Shown: positions 11,169-27,100, counted from the first letter of the stretch. The stretch: DNA of 64,000 nucleotides from Rhizoclosmatium globosum (GCA_002104985.1 MCGO01000027.1:310001-374000); one strand, 5' to 3'. Notes: generated from the letters alone by a model not told the origin. A program made the numbers and translations.

Positions 11169-13325
11169 CAACAAATCACCAGAGCAGAATAGAATTGTAG
11201 CCACAAGGGGATCAGATCACAACTGAATTTGCGCAATCACACCGGCGAGTGCAGAAATTAATGTACACAGCCATCAGTCCGAGGGGCCCTGGTGTGAAAC
11301 ACAAATCAGTTTGACCACAAGACCAGAGCCACACCAGTAGACTTGAAGAACACCAGTAGACTTGAAGACGTATAACCAGTGTAGTACCAGTAGAGAGCCA
11401 GTATAGTGAAGGCTGAAGTACAGAGAGTTACTGCCTTGAATGCGTCCAACAAATCACCAGAGCAGAATAGAATTGTAGCCACAAGGGGATCAGATCCCAA
11501 CTGAATTTGCGCAATCACACCGGCGAGTGCAGAAATTAATGTACACAGCCATCAGTCCGAGGGGCCCTGGTGTGAAACACAAATCAGTTTGACCACAAGA
11601 CCAGAGCCACACCAGTAGACTTGAAGAACACCAGTAGACTTGAAGACGTATAACCAGTGTAGTACCAGTAGAGAGCCAGTATAGTGAAGGCTGAAGTACA
11701 GAGAGTTACTGCCTTGAATGCGTCCAACAAATCACCAGAGCAGAATAGAATTGTAGCCACAAGGGGATCAGATCCCAACTGAATTTGCGCAATCACACCG
11801 GCGAGTGCAGAAATTAATGTACACAGCCATCAGTCCGAGGGGCCCTGGTGTGAAACACAAATCAGTTTGACCACAAGACCAGAGCCACACCAGTAGACTT
11901 GAAGAACACCAGTAGACTTGAAGACGTATAACCAGTGTAGTACCAGTAGAGAGCCAGTATAGTGAAGGCTGAAGTACAGAGAGTTACTGCCTTGAATGCG
12001 TCCAACAAATCACCAGAGCAGAATAGAATTGTAGCCACAAGGGGATCAGATCCCAACTGAATTTGCGCAATCACACCGGCGAGTGCAGAAATTAATGTAC
12101 ACAGCCATCAGTCCGAGGGGCCCTGGTGTGAAACACAAATCAGTTTGACCACAAGACCAGAGCCACACCAGTAGACTTGAAGAACACCAGTAGACTTGAA
12201 GACGTATAACCAGTGTAGTACCAGTAGAGAGCCAGTATAGTGAAGGCTGAAGTACAGAGAGTTACTGCCTTGAATGCGTCCAACAAATCACCAGAGCAGA
12301 ATAGAATTGTAGCCACAAGGGGATCAGATCCCAACTGAATTTGCGCAATCACACCGGCGAGTGCAGAAATTAATGTACACAGCCATCAGTCCGAGGGGCC
12401 CTGGTGTGAAACACAAATCAGTTTGACCACAAGACCAGAGCCACACCAGTAGACTTGAAGAACACCAGTAGACTTGAAGACGTATAACCAGTGTAGTACC
12501 AGTAGAGAGCCAGTATAGTGAAGGCTGAAGTACAGAGAGTTACTGCCTTGAATGCGTCCAACAAATCACCAGAGCAGAATAGAATTGTAGCCACAAGGGG
12601 ATCAGATCCCAACTGAATTTGCGCAATCACACCGGCGAGTGCAGAAATTAATGTACACAGCCATCAGTCCGAGGGGCCCTGGTGTGAAACACAAATCAGT
12701 TTGACCACAAGACCAGAGCCACACCAGTAGACTTGAAGAACACCAGTAGACTTGAAGACGTATAACCAGTGTAGTACCAGTAGAGAGCCAGTATAGTGAA
12801 GGCTGAAGTACAGAGAGTTACTGCCTTGAATGCGTCCAACAAATCACCAGAGCAGAATAGAATTGTAGCCACAAGGGGATCAGATCCCAACTGAATTTGC
12901 GCAATCACACCGGCGAGTGCAGAAATTAATGTACACAGCCATCAGTCCGAGGGGCCCTGGTGTGAAACACAAATCAGTTTGACCACAAGACCAGAGCCAC
13001 ACCAGTAGACTTGAAGAACACCAGTAGACTTGAAGACGTATAACCAGTGTAGTACCAGTAGAGAGCCAGTATAGTGAAGGCTGAAGTACAGAGAGTTACT
13101 GCCTTGAATGCGTCCAACAAATCACCAGAGCAGAATAGAATTGTAGCCACAAGGGGATCAGATCCCAACTGAATTTGCGCAATCACACCGGCGAGTGCAG
13201 AAATTAATGTACACAGCCATCAGTCCGAGGGCCCTGGTGTGAAACACAAATCAGTTTGACCACAAGACCAGAGCCACACCAGTAGACTTGAAGAACACCA
13301 GTAGACTTGAAGACGTACAACCAGA
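11169..13325. repeat. 278-bp satellite array, about 7.8 copies
   Basis: A 278-bp unit repeats head to tail with almost no variation. Recurring landmarks such as GTTTGACCACAAGACCAGAG fall every 278 bases (11306, 11584, 11862, 12140, 12418, 12696, 12974) and then after 277 (13251). The first unit has one substitution (GATCACAAC for GATCCCAAC), and the last lacks one G in the GAGGGGCCC stretch. Each unit contains an internal direct duplication of about 18 bases (ACCAGTAGACTTGAAGA twice). The 70-residue frames within the units are by-products of the repeat. The near identity suggests recent expansion or homogenisation. Confidence 0.97.
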
Positions 13326-13779
13326 TAGGTGGCTGAATTGGAGAGAGAGGCTGTGAATCTGCCCAACAAGTAAATAGAACAGAGAATAAGCATCTATTTG
13401 AGTTGTTAGGTCATGGGTATGTGGTGAGGAACCCTTTACATTGGTCAGTTGGAGAAGGAGGCACAAGGAGAGGAGGGATGTGAGTGACTGGCAGAGGGAT
13501 TTGTGTTTGTGTGGTTGTTTTTCTTTCACTGTGGAGGAAGAATTGTCTTTGTTTGTTTGCTTGGGCGTGAAGTATTGTCAGAAAAATGCCGTGCAATACG
13601 ATTGGTTGAATTACTTTCACTGGATATTTTTAATCTCTCAGATTCAGTTAAAACTTATTTATACAGCTCAAAAGTGCTTATTGCCTTTCAGTTTTGGAGG
13701 TTAGATTTCTAAATTTTTCAAAACTCAATTCCAAACAAGAAAGCACATCCAATTTACTTTTCCTTTAGTTACACCACAT
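13326..13779. other. Intergenic stretch, nothing recognised
   Basis: This separates the satellite from the PAXBP1-derived fragment. It has short open frames without family features and a T-rich segment near 13690-13720. I see no RNA gene or motif I can support. Confidence 0.5.
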
Positions 13780-14345
13780 GCCTGAATTCTGTTTCTCGCA
13801 CTGGTCGGAAAGCAAGGACGCAAGATGTTGTTCTGGATGGGACTTGGCACTTTCAAACATGACGTGCGGGCTGAGTGGAAACAGAAGCAAATGAAGGTTA
13901 ATTTCTTGATTTGGTGCGAATTGGCAAAGGGCGTGTTTGTGGTTGCCGATGTTGTGTGGCAGCTTATTCCTTGAGCAAGACCATCCTTATCAAACATATT
14001 TATTAACACCCCGTACAGATAGCCATGAACAAAACAGAGACACGATGCAACAAATGCCGTTCCCGCTCTCGATCCAAAACGTGCAATGCAAACTCCTTCA
14101 AATGGCGTTCAAACACACGCCCAACAACTGCAACTTCACCTTGATCCAGTCAGATGAAATGCAGTTTGCAACCTGGAATGCACTTTATTATCAACCATAC
14201 TTGTACCGTTTCGCAGCAGCCTCTCTATCTCCTTCAAGTGACGTGAGGCGTGTTGCAGTTTGCGAACAGAGTGTTTCAGTGGATCGAGGGTTGCAAGAGT
14301 GGTTGGGAGATCTAGGTCGAGGGAACGGAGAGGGAAGGTCAAAAA
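13780..14345 (-). pseudogene. Rearranged partial copy of the neighbouring PAXBP1/GCFC2-type gene
   Basis: The stretch 14037-14190 closely matches the last exon of the gene at 16100-18988 (its 16100-16260). Then 14195-14345 matches a central exon of the same gene (its about 17605-17745). The roughly 1.3 kb that separates them in the parent is missing. The junction lies at a short CTTGT/CGTGT similarity. The upstream part, about 13783-14036, also resembles sequence just downstream of the parent (about 15878-16100). So a segment was duplicated and then internally deleted. It cannot encode the protein. Confidence 0.8.
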
Positions 14346-14397
14346 TGCCATTGTTTTCCGTTTTCTTATCAAGTATTTAAAATTTTTCAGAATAAAG

Positions 14398-14440
14398 GGA
14401 AAAAGGGTGAAAGGGGGAAAGGGGAAAAGGGATAAAGGGA
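14398..14440 (+). repeat. Polypurine tract (GGGAAA-rich)
   Basis: An almost pure A/G run on the plus strand lies just upstream of the core promoter of the gene at 14506. It may exclude nucleosomes or form unusual DNA; that role is inference only. Confidence 0.6.
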
Positions 14441-14460
14441 TGCACCCTGGGAACTGGAGC

Positions 14461-14469
14461 TATAAGAAG
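14461..14469 (+). promoter_or_regulatory. TATA-like element TATAAGAAG
   Basis: TATAAGAAG lies 45 bases before the ATG at 14506. The same nonamer stands 65 bases before the ATG of the related genes at 42543 and 48242, and TATAAGAGG stands before the related minus-strand genes. Conservation across paralogues supports a real core promoter. Confidence 0.6.
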
Positions 14470-14505
14470 CGGATGCTTTCCAAACTACTCATGCAATAAT
14501 ACTCC

Positions 14506-15702
14506 ATGACCCAAGCCCACAACACCGTTCGAGTGACTCTTGAGTTCAGTGATGCAGCTGAAGCCAAGCTCCACTCTCTCAACCCGCCAAAGCTTTTCAC
14601 ATGCAACGAGATCCAATACAAGACTCACAGCTGGTACAGTCGCGCGACCATCTACCAAGACTTGACTCCACTTCCACCCCATACCGTCGCTCAACTGTTG
14701 GACAAGATTACCATCACTGATCCACCAAGTCGACTCCATCCCTTTCGCAGCATTGAGGTCGATGTGACAACCTTGTATACAGCCCTGGTAAATATGATTG
14801 CTTTCCTTTCAACAGTTGATTTGATTGCTGACCACGATATTTAGCCGTATTCTTTCCAAGACGAGCCTGATGTCTCCGACGTTCAGCCACCACCCCACGC
14901 AACTGCGAAACTCAGGACTGCTGGCGAAGCACATACGTATCACTTCCGCGACGGCAAGGGTCCAACTGAAGATGAGCACTTCAAGCTGCAGTTCCTTTCC
15001 AATGCTGAGATGGCTACTGGAATCACAAGACTGAACTCACTCCCTGTCCCTCCAAGCGCTGCCGTGTATCAAACCATCCTCAAATATGGATACACCAGCT
15101 CCTGCTACGTGTCAACGAATACACTCCGCAGTGTCGTGTCGGCAATGTATGAGTTTAACGTCGATCTGTGTTACCGCTTCCTTCACATGCGCAGCCACAT
15201 TCTCACGGATGCGGAAATCTTTGAGTATCTCATCGTCTGCTTCATCACGAACTGCAAAGACGGATTCGATCTTGCCGCTGAACGATTGGCGAATGAGATG
15301 ACGACGAATCGCGAGACATCCAGGAATCCGGGTTTCCTCAACATCAATTGCACTATGTTGGCGAAGCTTCCGTTTGATGTGCTTGAGGCAGTCGTCAAAT
15401 CAACCTCGTTTGTTGGTCGTTCTGAACTCCAGTGGCGGCTCGTTGTCGGTCACACCAAAGCATGGCAAGACTTGGATGATGTTTCTTTGAGAGGTCCAAC
15501 CAACCTCAGCTTTTCCAGTGCCAACAAATACCTCCATTCAACACTGACTTTCTTTGTCTCCGACATGGTGTTGACTGTGACCAAAGACGAGTACAACTCC
15601 TGCATCCTGCCATACGTTGACCTTGGAATTGAAGAAACACACACTGAACTTTGTCGCCCAAAAGCCGCAAACTGGGAATTTGGTACAGGGTGGAGTGAAT
15701 AA
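14506..15702 (+). CDS. Unrecognised family protein with C-terminal W-x-F-G-x-x-W signature (member 1)
   Basis: Two exons (14506-14787 and 14845-15702) give 379 residues in phase. The intron is GTAAAT to TTTAG. I do not recognise the family. The protein is clearly homologous to the genes at 41025-41945 and 42543-43726 and their duplicates. Shared landmarks in the C-terminal two thirds are a block F-x-x-x-C-x-D-G-x-x-x-A-A-x-x-L-A, a block around SELQWRLVVGH, and the end ANWEFGTGW. The intron sits after the same short motif (DVTTLYT here, TFELYT in member 2), which shows common descent of the gene structure as well. No signal peptide or membrane segment is evident. The C-terminal part looks mostly helical. 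It lies between the PAXBP1 fragment and the PAXBP1-type gene. Confidence 0.8.
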
Positions 15703-16099
15703 CAGTACTTTCCTTAACTTATCATTATCTCTTATTCTTAACTCTTATTCTTATCGCTTTTTCTTTTCTCTCCTTGCATTCATTGCTGCTTGACGTGAAT
15801 GAAGGAATGAAGGAAATATTTTTTTCCTTATCCATAACTTTTACCCAAAAACCTCTCATTAGTGACGCCATCATGGCTGAATTCTGCTTCTCGCACAGGA
15901 CTAAAGCAATAATGGAGCCTAGATCTGTATTCGTCTATCTTGTCTTTCTTATTATCATTCCTGAAGCTTTCACGGCCATGTTCATGCTTCAACATTTTTG
16001 ACCTTGTCTGCAACTCCAAGCAGCCTTCAGGTTTCAGAGGGCCAGTTCCTTCAGCACGACCATGCTTATCAATAGTATTTATTGAACCCCCGATAAGAT
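15703..16099. other. Convergent intergenic stretch
   Basis: This lies between the stop codons of two convergent genes. It is T-rich near 15720-15770 and contains the sequence that was duplicated into 13783-14036. No gene is visible. Confidence 0.5.
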
Positions 16100-18988
16100 T
16101 TACATTAACAAAACAGAGACACGATCCAATAAATGCCGTTCCCGCTCTCGATCCAAAACCCGCAATGCAAACTCCTTCAAATGGCGTTCAAACACGCCCA
16201 ACAACTGCGAATTCCCCTTGATCCAGTCAGCTGGAACGCAGTTCGCAACCTGGAATACACTTCGTTATCAATACCATACTTGTGGGTAGGGTAGCAGAAG
16301 AAACACTCACCATCTCATATTTCAAGATGTCCGAAGACACAGCAGTTGGTCCACTCAAAAACAACAGCAAGTACTGATTCAAGATCGAGTCAATCAATAG
16401 AGGCTGCAACACTTCTTTGCCCAAGATACTCTTGAAAATGAACAGATTATGAAATAACTGGAGGAAAAAACAACTGAGTTTAAGCTGCACTCATAAAATA
16501 TATCACAATTTGTAAATTCACCTTAAATACGTGCCAGAATACAGCGTCTCTTGCACCTCCAGACGCAACGGGCGGTCCAGAAACTGCTTTTGTCATGTCA
16601 ACAGGATACGCCTTGACAACCTCCGCAAATGTCTTTTCCATGTGAGCTACCAACTCATCCGCCAATCCCTGTTTCAACATTTAGTAATCAACAATCATAG
16701 AATCATCACGGACCTTGAACGCAGCACTCTTGCGACTACTGTACTCTTCCAGCCCATAAAACACAGTGACAGCACGTGAACAAGCTTCTTTGCTGAACAA
16801 GTCAATTGTTGGCACGAGTTTCTTTACATGTGGGAACACGGCTTTCTTGACAACGAGGAAAATGAGAGGGTCCGTTGGTTCGTTGTTTCCTTCAATTTCA
16901 TCAAAGTCAGAAGTTTGTGTCAAGAGGTGATGCCATTCTTGATCGTCGATTCGTTGAGCCTGTTTGTTTATTAGTTATTGTTGGGTTTCTTGTGAATATC
17001 AAAAACTCACGTTTTGGGAAAAGGGATTCCAATCAACAAGCTGCATTTTGACAAATGGAAACACGGCTTGATGAACAGTCAAGCCTGCAAAACTTCGTGT
17101 AAAGTCGGCACGGTATTCGCGCTTCCATTCTCTAAACAGATCCAAGATTGTGGGGACACTCTTGTATTCCTGCGCGACATCCGACAACAGCGTTTCTCTC
17201 TTTTCCTCGACTTGTTCTGGAATTGTGAGGATTCGACTTAGACTTTTGTTACTAGAGTAAAGCATTGACAGTACTCACCAATCTTTTCTCTTGCCTCTCG
17301 CAGAAAGACACTCGAAACCTCCGTCTCCCTTGCCAAATATTCCTTGACATTTTCTGCAGTCTGAATATGTTGTCCTCGGTCCACAACTCTTCCAAACGCA
17401 TCAACCAAGGTAACATCTCCATCATTGTCACCACCACTACCACCACTAAACCATTTGGAAACTTCTTCCGCCCGACTTGCTTCCGCCTCGTTCCTCGCAG
17501 CAACACCTACTCCAACCACGCCTTCTTCCACAAGTGCATCAAACAACGGCATTTTGGCATCCAACAAATCGGCAAAGGAACTCCACTTGACCACAAGTTC
17601 CTGATAATACGTGTACCGTTTCGCGGCAGCCCCTCTATCTCCTTCAAGCGACTTGAGGTGTGTTGAAGCTTGCGCACGGAGTGTTTCAGTAGAGTCGAGG
17701 GTTGCAAGAGTAGTTTTGAGATCAAGGTCGAGAGAGGAGAGGGCAACAGAGAGGGATTTGAGGACGTCTGAGGCTGGTTTGAGGGGAGTTGCAGAGGGCA
17801 TTGCGGACCAGTCCGTTGTTGAATCTGTGAGGTTGGATTGTTGTTGGCGGCGAGGTTTGTGGAGGGGAAGACGGAGGAAGCTGTTCGGATACGGTCTTGT
17901 TCCCATTGTTTTGATTCTTCCGTTTCAGAATTAGATGCATCTTCTTCATCCCTTTGGTTTACGAGAGTGGTCAGAGTGGAATGTCAGAAAACGAAAGAAG
18001 CTTACATATCAATCAAATGCAATTGGATTGCTTTCTTCCTTTCTGCTTTTAATTGGTCTGCTGACTTGTTTCCAAATTGAATACGTGTGCCTTGATGAGC
18101 CTCAAAGGGTTCTGCTTCATCTTCTTCCTGGTCTTCCGTGACCAATCGAGATTCGTGTTTCTTTGATTTCTATGAAGAAAGGTGTTATGATATGTCGCCT
18201 GTTGTAAGTTGGTGGATGGTAGAGGAAGTGTCCAGACAGTACGCGTACGATTCAAAGCCAGCCAATTTTAAATCGATGTTTGGAGAGGTGTTGGATAGAT
18301 TGGTTTGATGGAATGTTGTTGGGCAGTGTCGACTTACACCGTCAAGACCCACAAAGTCATCTTCGTTACCACCATCATCATCATCCTCCTCATCACCACC
18401 ACCACTCTTTGCAGCCCGTTCCAAACGCAGCCGCTTTTCCTCCTTCAGTTTTCGCAGAGCATGTATTTCGGCGGAATCGTAGATGCGGGTATCTGACTGC
18501 GCACGGAGTTGGGAAACATCTTCGAGCGACTGGTCGAGCACCATCGCGTCCTGGTCGTCGGAGATTAATGCAGCGTCTCTTTGGGGCAGCGAGCGCTGGA
18601 GCATCTTAAGTTTGCGCAGGTTTTCAGCTGAGTAGGGATTGTCGTTGTCGGTTGTTGTTGTTGTAGAAGTTGAAGTGGCAGTTGGAGCCGGTGTTGACGA
18701 GGGTGTCGAGGCAAATGCCATCGCCGCCTTTTGCTGCTTCAACTTTCGTCGTTTCGCCTTTGCCTCGAGCAGCTTCAGAGTTGCTGCGTCCGAGTTGTTG
18801 TCGTTGGTGTCCATGTCCGTGTCATTCGTGTTTCCGCCATCGCCGCCGTCGAATGAAAACGACACTTTGGCGGCAGAAACTGAAGAAGGTGCGACTTTGG
18901 CTACTTCGTCTTTTCGGTCTTCCTCCTCACTGTCGCCGCTGCGAACACGTGTCTTGGCTGCAGTCTTCTTGCGACGCACTGCAAACAT
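16100..18988 (-). CDS. PAXBP1: GCFC-domain protein, PAXBP1/GCFC2-like
   Basis: Exons read 18988-18338, 18169-18006, 17951-17279, 17216-17011, 16959-16714, 16668-16522, 16457-16311 and 16249-16100. The family (GC-rich sequence DNA-binding factor; PAXBP1, GCFC2, plant ILP1) acts in the nucleus with the splicing machinery, notably in intron lariat handling and spliceosome disassembly complexes. The N-terminus is charged with acidic and Lys/Arg-rich runs. An exon carries EESKQWEQDRIR, like the family's WEQEQIRKG. The core includes LVDWNPFSQN, typical of the GCFC domain. The third exon changes frame after WEQD. Removing a 68-nt GTATCC...CACAG intron restores the frame; a sequencing or real frameshift is the alternative. 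The last exon ends in RERERHLLDRVSVLLM. Splice phases agree elsewhere. Confidence 0.82.
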
Positions 18989-19016
18989 TGTCGAAATAAA
19001 CTATTTTAATGAATAA

Positions 19017-19269
19017 AAGAGAAGAAAAGAAAAAGACGTTATTTCTTCATATTGCCAAACACAGCGATAGCTTTTAAAATTCCACGTTGGAGACAAAGGA
19101 GCGGACTTGGGGTGGATCCTCCTCCTCCACCCCGAAATGAAAAATAGTGGGGGTGGATTCCTTCATCCTTCAGATACAAAAAGGGGCTAAGAATCCATCC
19201 ATCCAGAAAGCATAGAAGCCTTGTTATCCTCTTTCCTTCCCACGTATGCAAAGTTTGCCCTCAATCAAA
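19017..19269. other. Divergent intergenic stretch with a G/C-rich hairpin
   Basis: This lies between two divergently transcribed genes. At about 19108-19134 the sequence GGGGTGG...CCACCCC forms a short inverted repeat around CCTCC repeats. It may be part of a shared promoter. Confidence 0.4.
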
Positions 19270-20127
19270 ATGTTCCGAGTGCCTGCCAACCACTTTATTG
19301 TGAGTACCCAGTGTGCCTTGATCCCCTTGTCATCAGTCTTGCTATCTGCCGGTTTGGGGTAGTTTCATCTCAAGATTTGGCAGTAAACGTGCCCGCAGTT
19401 GAAATGATGCATAACTTGATCACAAGTCCCAACCAACCCAGCCCCCAACTCTGCCACAAACTTCAAGCGAATCAACCCCCCTTTCTAAGCACATCGGATC
19501 ACTAACCTTGTCAATTGTCAAAACCAGACGGACCTCCAAAACGAAACCTTGACTTTGACGGCCGAGTCCGGGATCCCCTCCAACGCCACCTTGTACTTTA
19601 AGGGGCTCAAGGGATGCACAATCACTGTTCAAACTCCATGCACCAAAGTGTTTATTGAGCGCTGTGTGGACACTAAAGTGACGCTATCTTCAAGGATCGT
19701 CACTCAAATGCTGGAGGTGTGGAAATCGAATGGTGTTGATATTTCGGTGGACACCACGGTATTTACTGTGCAAGCAGATGATGTGCGTGATTCAAGTGTC
19801 GTTTTTGGTAGCAAGGAACAGTTTGGTCAGGTTGTGTGGACCAACTGTGCTGGATTAGCTGTTTCTGTCAAAGAGGAACAGGATTCTAAGCTTGTTGTTG
19901 GATTGGAGGGACAAAGTGCTCCTGAAGGAATTACTTTGGTTGAGAGTGATCAGTTCATTGTGCGATTCGTGGACGGTATCTTGACTAGTGAGCTTGTTGT
20001 TCGGGTTGGCACTGGTGGATTTACCACCACCATCAGAGAGGATGATCGTTTCATTGAGAAGCAGAACGCTAATATGGAAAAGTTGAGCCGTGATATTATG
20101 AACAATGTTAAGGCAGTCCCAAAATAA
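19270..20127 (+). CDS. C-CAP / cofactor C-like beta-helix protein
   Basis: The second exon (19528-20127) is secure; the first (19270-19299, beginning MFRVPANHFI) is inferred from a GTGAGT donor and an AAACCAG acceptor and gives 209 residues. The N-terminal half has the repeating pattern LYFKGLKGCTITV, CTKVFIERCVDTKVTL and GVDISVDTTVFTV. This resembles the parallel beta-helix of adenylyl cyclase-associated protein C-termini and tubulin cofactor C (CARP-type repeats). That fold binds actin or acts as a GTPase activator in different relatives. The C-terminal third is charged and less conserved. It is short for full-length CAP (no N-terminal cyclase-binding or WH2 parts), so it may be a stand-alone C-CAP-like protein. 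The 228-nt intron is long for this locus and might hide another exon. Confidence 0.55.
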
Positions 20128-20173
20128 AACGCCAGATGGATTCTCTTCAATGAGGTTGTTTATCAGCACGCGT

Positions 20174-20217
20174 CTGTGACTCACCGCCGTGGAGTCAAGC
20201 TTGCCTGTGAGTCACAG
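20174..20217. promoter_or_regulatory. Inverted repeat with two TGACTCA bZIP-type sites upstream of PFK
   Basis: CTGTGACTCAC (20174-20184) and GTGAGTCACAG (20207-20217) form a perfect 11-bp inverted repeat. Each arm contains the AP-1/Gcn4-type heptamer TGA(C/G)TCA. It lies about 100 bases before the phosphofructokinase ATG. Binding is inferred from the motif only. Confidence 0.45.
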
Positions 20218-20317
20218 TGCGTAGCTTCTTATCTCTCTATGTCAAAATCAAGCGCATTTTTTCCTGAACACATTCATTTCCACCAAAACACCAACTACAA
20301 CACACTACTTTTCTCCA

Positions 20318-23993
<3,676 letters not shown>

Positions 23994-24136
23994 ATTTCCC
24001 TTCATTTCATTTATAGTTCACATAAAGAAAAGTATAACTGTTTTTATTTCTGAAAAAAATGTAACAATTCAAAAAACTCAATAACAAAGCTAAGAAGATA
24101 AAAGAAAACACAGAAATTCCAGCTCCAATTTTAAAA

Positions 24137-27100
24137 TTATGTGTTATCTGGATAAGCCCGAATGAACCCTTTTTTAGACCCATCATCAGAATTAGATTCA
24201 TCCAAGCTAATCATTCGCTGAAGCAAAATCAATTGTAAAGAATCAATTTCTTTGATGTGTTCAGTTTGCCAGGCATCTGTTATTTGCTCATTATGATTGA
24301 GTGTAATTGTCAAGGCCCGCTTTGGCAATGTTTCTCCATCTTTCAGTCGTAATTTGTCAAATTCCTGAGCTGCATTCAAGAGCTTGTGAAAGCCATGGTT
24401 TGAAATGTCATTATCATCAAGATTAATGCGCCCATAATAGCGTACATTTAGGGCAGTTGTTTGGAGTTTTGCAATAATTGCGTCCACAGTTTTGTCAGTC
24501 AGTCCGCATTTTGCAAATGAAACATTGAAGTCTTCCCACTCTGGGAGTGCATCAAGGAGACTAATAGCCCCTTCATCTTGACATTGTGATCCATTGACTG
24601 AAATATAGACTAATCCTGTGTACTTTTCAGAAGCTTCAAAATCTTCAATGGTTTTTTCCAATTCATTAGTACCATTGTTGGCAGAAACGTACTCATTCCA
24701 ATCATTTTCTTGATCCTTGAGTCTCTGAGCTTTGTAACGCACACCTTGTTCCTTCATGATATGTCCCAATTCCCTGAAGAAGTCAGGCTTCAACATAGGG
24801 TTTCCTTCTAGATCCAGGTGATGTAATTGATTTGCTTCCACTTTAGCACGTATGGTGTCTACCAGAAGCTTTGAACCCACAATATCATTTTCTATGAAGA
24901 ATCACTCAGCAAATAGGAGGAAAGAGGGAATTGGGGAGAAGTTACCTTGTAAATAGATATCAAATTTGAGTTGTTCAGTGAAGGAGTTGAGCAATAACGA
25001 TGCACCAACATCTCCTAGTTTACAATTGCTGGCATCCAAAGTGTTAATGTTGCTGACATCGCTTGTTAGGGCTTCAACAATAGCTTCAAACCCTCCTGGA
25101 CCACATTGCAAGCCATGAAGATTGACATTAAAAAGTGATCCTGCCGATCCTCGGAATGCCTTTCCAATAGCCATCACTCCAGCAGCATTGGCATCATTTT
25201 CAGAAATGTCCAGGGTTTGGAGCCAGACATTTTGGCTTTCCAATATTTTGGCAACTGCTTTGAATCCTCTGTCTCCAGTCATATTTGTTCTCCTGAACCT
25301 GAGCTCAACAAGTTTGGACTTTTCATTGCTTATAATTCCATCACAAATATCTTCAATGGCAGCATCTCCAAGTGGATTCTGTGAAAGATCCAGAAACGTG
25401 AGTTTTGGAATGGTTTTTAACAAAATGCTCAAGTCAGAGGAGCACATTGGTCCAATGTTGTTATCTAATACAAACTTTAATATATTAGTCATTTGGTGCA
25501 ACAACTCACCTCTTATAGTAAACAAAGTAAGTTTTGCATTAGGAGATGTAAATGCTTTGAATACTGCAGATGCACCAGTTGCTGTTGAGTCATTGGAGTC
25601 CAAAAAGAGAGAGTCTAATGTTTCTTGAACTGCAGGACCAGTTGATGCAAGAAGTATATAATCCTCGTCAACAAGCTTAAGATTATTTAGCTGGAGACAA
25701 GTAATTGGCTTGAAACTATTTTTGAATGTTGTGTGCCTCTGAATAAGTGCATCACAGAGAGGTTTCATCCAAGGTGCAGCCTCCTTCTTTTTTGAAACCT
25801 TGTTACTAATTGGCTGAGCTCCTCCCCTAGCATTTGCCTCATCATACTTCTTCTTTTCAGGAGAAGGTTCTGTTGGAAGAGTATTATCAACTGTATCGCT
25901 CCCTTGTCCATCAATGTAAATCAAACTCAATGTGGCATTTGATCTCACACAATCCACAAGAGCACTCATCAAGCTTGAGTTACTTGTAAAGAAGCGAAGT
26001 GATTCTAATCCAACAATCTTAGTCAACATAGTTGCAAACTCTTTGGGAGCATACTGTCCCTTCATTGAGTTCTTTTGATCCCAGAATCCTACATTCTGCA
26101 TGATAGGCTTCCCAATTTCATACAATTCTGTCAAAAGTTTTAAGCCTGGAACGTCACACCCATAGAAGAAAGCAGTTGCAATCTTCTTGCCCCGAAGAAT
26201 TGGCAAGGGATCCCATCCTGCACCAACAAAGACTGTGGTCAAAGTTGGATGGTTTTTAATAGCCATATGAAGCTTGTGCTGGTTGCAAATATTATTTTCA
26301 GCAAGATTAAGAGCTTCAAGATAAGTATTTTGCTCCAGTGCATCAGCCAGTAGTTCCCATGTCACAGGTTCCTTAAAATTGGCAGCTAAAGAATACATTA
26401 TTATTCCGGATGAATTCATATAGCTGCTTACCTTTCAAGGATATATTTGTGAGGAAGGAGAAATTTGTTCTGATGCCGGCACAAAGAACTTTCATTGTGT
26501 CATAATCCATAAATGGAGACTCTGTTAGACTGTGAGTTACTTGAAATAATGTACTTAAAACTACTCAACTGTTAAATTCAAGCTGAAGTGCTTTAAGTTT
26601 TTCTTGATATTGCTGAATCTTTAGGATTCCCTGTGTCTCCTGTTCTTTATCTGACCCAAAAACTTCCTTCAAGTCATAATCATTCAAGAATTTGATTGCA
26701 AACTCCTTGCTTGAGATATCCAACCTTGGGAAGTGGTTGAAGAAAGAATATTCAATGGCACACTGAGTTGCAGCAGCTTTAACTATTTGCGAGTTGTATG
26801 TCTGAAGTGCTCGAATGAGCTCAGGAATACACCAAGATATTTCATTCACATCAAGTTGAATTCCTTGCAAATTCATGGCAGCACTTAAAGTTGTGCTGCA
26901 AGAAACTCGATGGGCACCCTTGTTGAGAGACTGATCTGGACGTGTCTTGGGGCAATTGGTTTGAAACTTGCCATAGAAATCCAGTGCACTAACACTTTCT
27001 TTGGCATTATTTATAAATACTAAATATAAGCAGTGTGAGATTTGTAGAAATAATCAAAGAGTGTTTGTACCTGGCTGTGGAATGCAAATACTTTTCTTTC

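Noticed and set aside
11226..11310. Hammerhead-ribozyme-like string (CATCAGTCCGAGGGGCCCTGGTGTGAAAC) in the 278-bp satellite unit
   Set aside because: It has GUCCGAG and GAAAC, but the obligatory CUGAUGA core is absent, and the reverse strand reads CUGAUGG. A simple CAUCAG/CUGGUG hairpin explains the sequence.
11306..13186. Seven identical 70-codon minus-strand frames
   Set aside because: They recur only because the DNA unit repeats. They are hydrophobic, have no domain and follow the 278-bp period exactly.
11169..13325. CRISPR array
   Set aside because: The units are contiguous 278-bp tandem repeats without unique spacers, in a eukaryotic context.
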